Source: Karalla daura (Eukaryota; Chordata; Actinopteri; Chaetodontiformes; Leiognathidae). From it: a stretch of 64,000 nt of DNA. Every line of letters starts with the position of its first letter. Positions within the stretch are counted from its first letter, which is position 1. Of this stretch, positions 63,009 to 64,000 are shown in pieces. The DNA is taken from assembly GCA_029224185.1 (NCBI GenBank), contig CM055199.1:17281767-17345766 (forward strand). The letters are read 5' to 3'. Made by a program: the position numbers and the translations under genes. The notes under the pieces were generated by a model. That model was not told the origin of the DNA. It saw only the letters and a program-made list of their open reading frames with translations, and made no database searches.

Positions 63009-64000
63009 AGCAGCCGAGAGCGCCTTTCATCTCCGCTTGTGGTCAGCTGATGTGCGGGGGAAGAGAGGGCCGGGGACATGTGGGATCGATAGGAGGAACA
63101 GAAAGAGCGGATTATATTTATACCGTCTGTGTAATCAGGGACATTTGAGGGTTTGGAGAAACACCAGGAGCCCCCCCCCGCCCCCCCAGCCGTCCTCCCG
63201 TTGGTCCTCCTCAGACATGACATCACCCTGCAGCCATGTTTATTATGCTAGCATTATCCTCGGGTGTCGGGGGGCTCGGGGAGGGCTCGGGGAGGGCTTG
63301 AGAAACGGCGTCTGTGAGAGTGAAGGAGGTAGTGTAAAGGTCAGAGAAGTGGGTCAAGGCTGGACGAGATGGATGGCGGCCCTGGGTCTGCTCCTGGAGC
63401 AGGGTCTGGGCTGGATTGTTTTGATCGGAATAAAACCGTTACAACTGTGCGGGTCTGACATGTCGTATATCGTAACGCTCGGTACATGTGCCTAACAGGG
63501 ATATCGGTGTGTAACTGAGCGGGATTTAAAGAACCGAGCTGAACGTCTTTGTCTTTAAAAAAAGAAAGAAAGATAAAACTTGACTTACTCCTGTGCCGCC
63601 AGAGATGAGTCATGGAATCAGCACGCCTCGGTGCTGCTACAGTAGACGGAGACGGTGCTCAGATCATCCAGAAAACAGCCTGAGAGCCTCTGAAAATCTG
63701 CCAAGGCTTTCAAGTGTCTCCTTTCCAAAAAAAATCTGTTTATTTCAGATTATGTTTGTACACATGGAGCTACAGTTTTTGTTAAAGCTGCCAAATGGAG
63801 ACGATCAATCAAACGTGGTGCTTTTCATTCAGAAAAGCAGCACAGTAAGAACCGAAACTACATGCTGGGTCTGCAGCAGCGTTCCCATGCATGCGTCCTG
63901 GAATAACCTGGACAAGGTTTCCAGGCATGGAAAACACATTGGAGAAAAAGTATAAAGTCCTGAATGATTTCTGAATGAATTTCAGTTTTTCTTGGATGGA

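Larger units (their letters stand above)
61288..64000. other. dcaf5 intron 6 (runs off the window)
   Basis: Contains a foldback element (61,416 to 61,713), AT-rich sequence with an AAT/AAC run (62,122 to 62,190), a perfect CRE palindrome TGACGTCA at 63,001, a C run at 63,172 to 63,188 and a G-rich stretch (63,268 to 63,300). No exon is recognised. Confidence 0.7.

Overview
The window is nuclear DNA of a ray-finned fish, most likely a percomorph teleost. It holds spliced genes with GT/AG borders, introns of about 80 bp to 3 kb, very many long CA/GT, GA/CT and trinucleotide repeats, and fossils of dispersed repeat families that I recognise as common in teleost genomes. All three recognisable protein-coding genes lie on the + strand, in tandem. 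Species and gene symbols come from recognising the translated exons, not from a database search.

Layout. (1) Positions 1 to 26,830 hold no recognisable exon. The first pacs2 exon seen begins in mid-codon and matches the second coding exon of the family, so this stretch is most simply a long 5' intron of pacs2, possibly with sequence upstream of the gene. It is filled with microsatellites, a 600-bp pyrimidine-only-like tract, diverged dispersed repeats and local duplications. (2) 26,831 to 44,751 is pacs2 (phosphofurin acidic cluster sorting protein 2) from coding exon 2 to the stop codon: 23 constitutive exons and one probable 33-nt cassette microexon, giving 839 or 850 residues. A long 3' UTR probably runs to two AATAAA signals near 48,390. 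(3) 48,576 to 52,114 is a complete ccdc174 gene (11 exons, 527 residues), whose ATG lies only about 0.17 kb past the last pacs2 poly(A) signal. (4) 54,199 to 61,287 holds the first six coding exons of dcaf5 (291 residues, the WD40 propeller part of a CUL4-DDB1 substrate receptor). The remaining exon or exons lie beyond the right edge.

The three genes do not form a pathway. PACS2 sorts cargo in the secretory system and at ER-mitochondria contacts, CCDC174 is a nuclear protein linked to the exon junction complex, and DCAF5 is a ubiquitin-ligase receptor. They share only strand and closeness.

The most interesting signals concern splicing. pacs2 exon 9 has a (GT)33 tract in place of its polypyrimidine tract and a second (GT)35 tract 350 bp downstream, an arrangement reminiscent of CFTR exon 9. 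pacs2 also has a GC-AG intron, a frame-preserving microexon and a NAGNAG acceptor. The dcaf5 exon 1 donor runs straight into (CA)25. Other points of note are two foldback elements inside introns, a set of RFX X-box palindromes, CTCF-like sites, and an ATG-ATG-TGA mini-uORF before dcaf5. I found no sign of an unknown multi-gene system.
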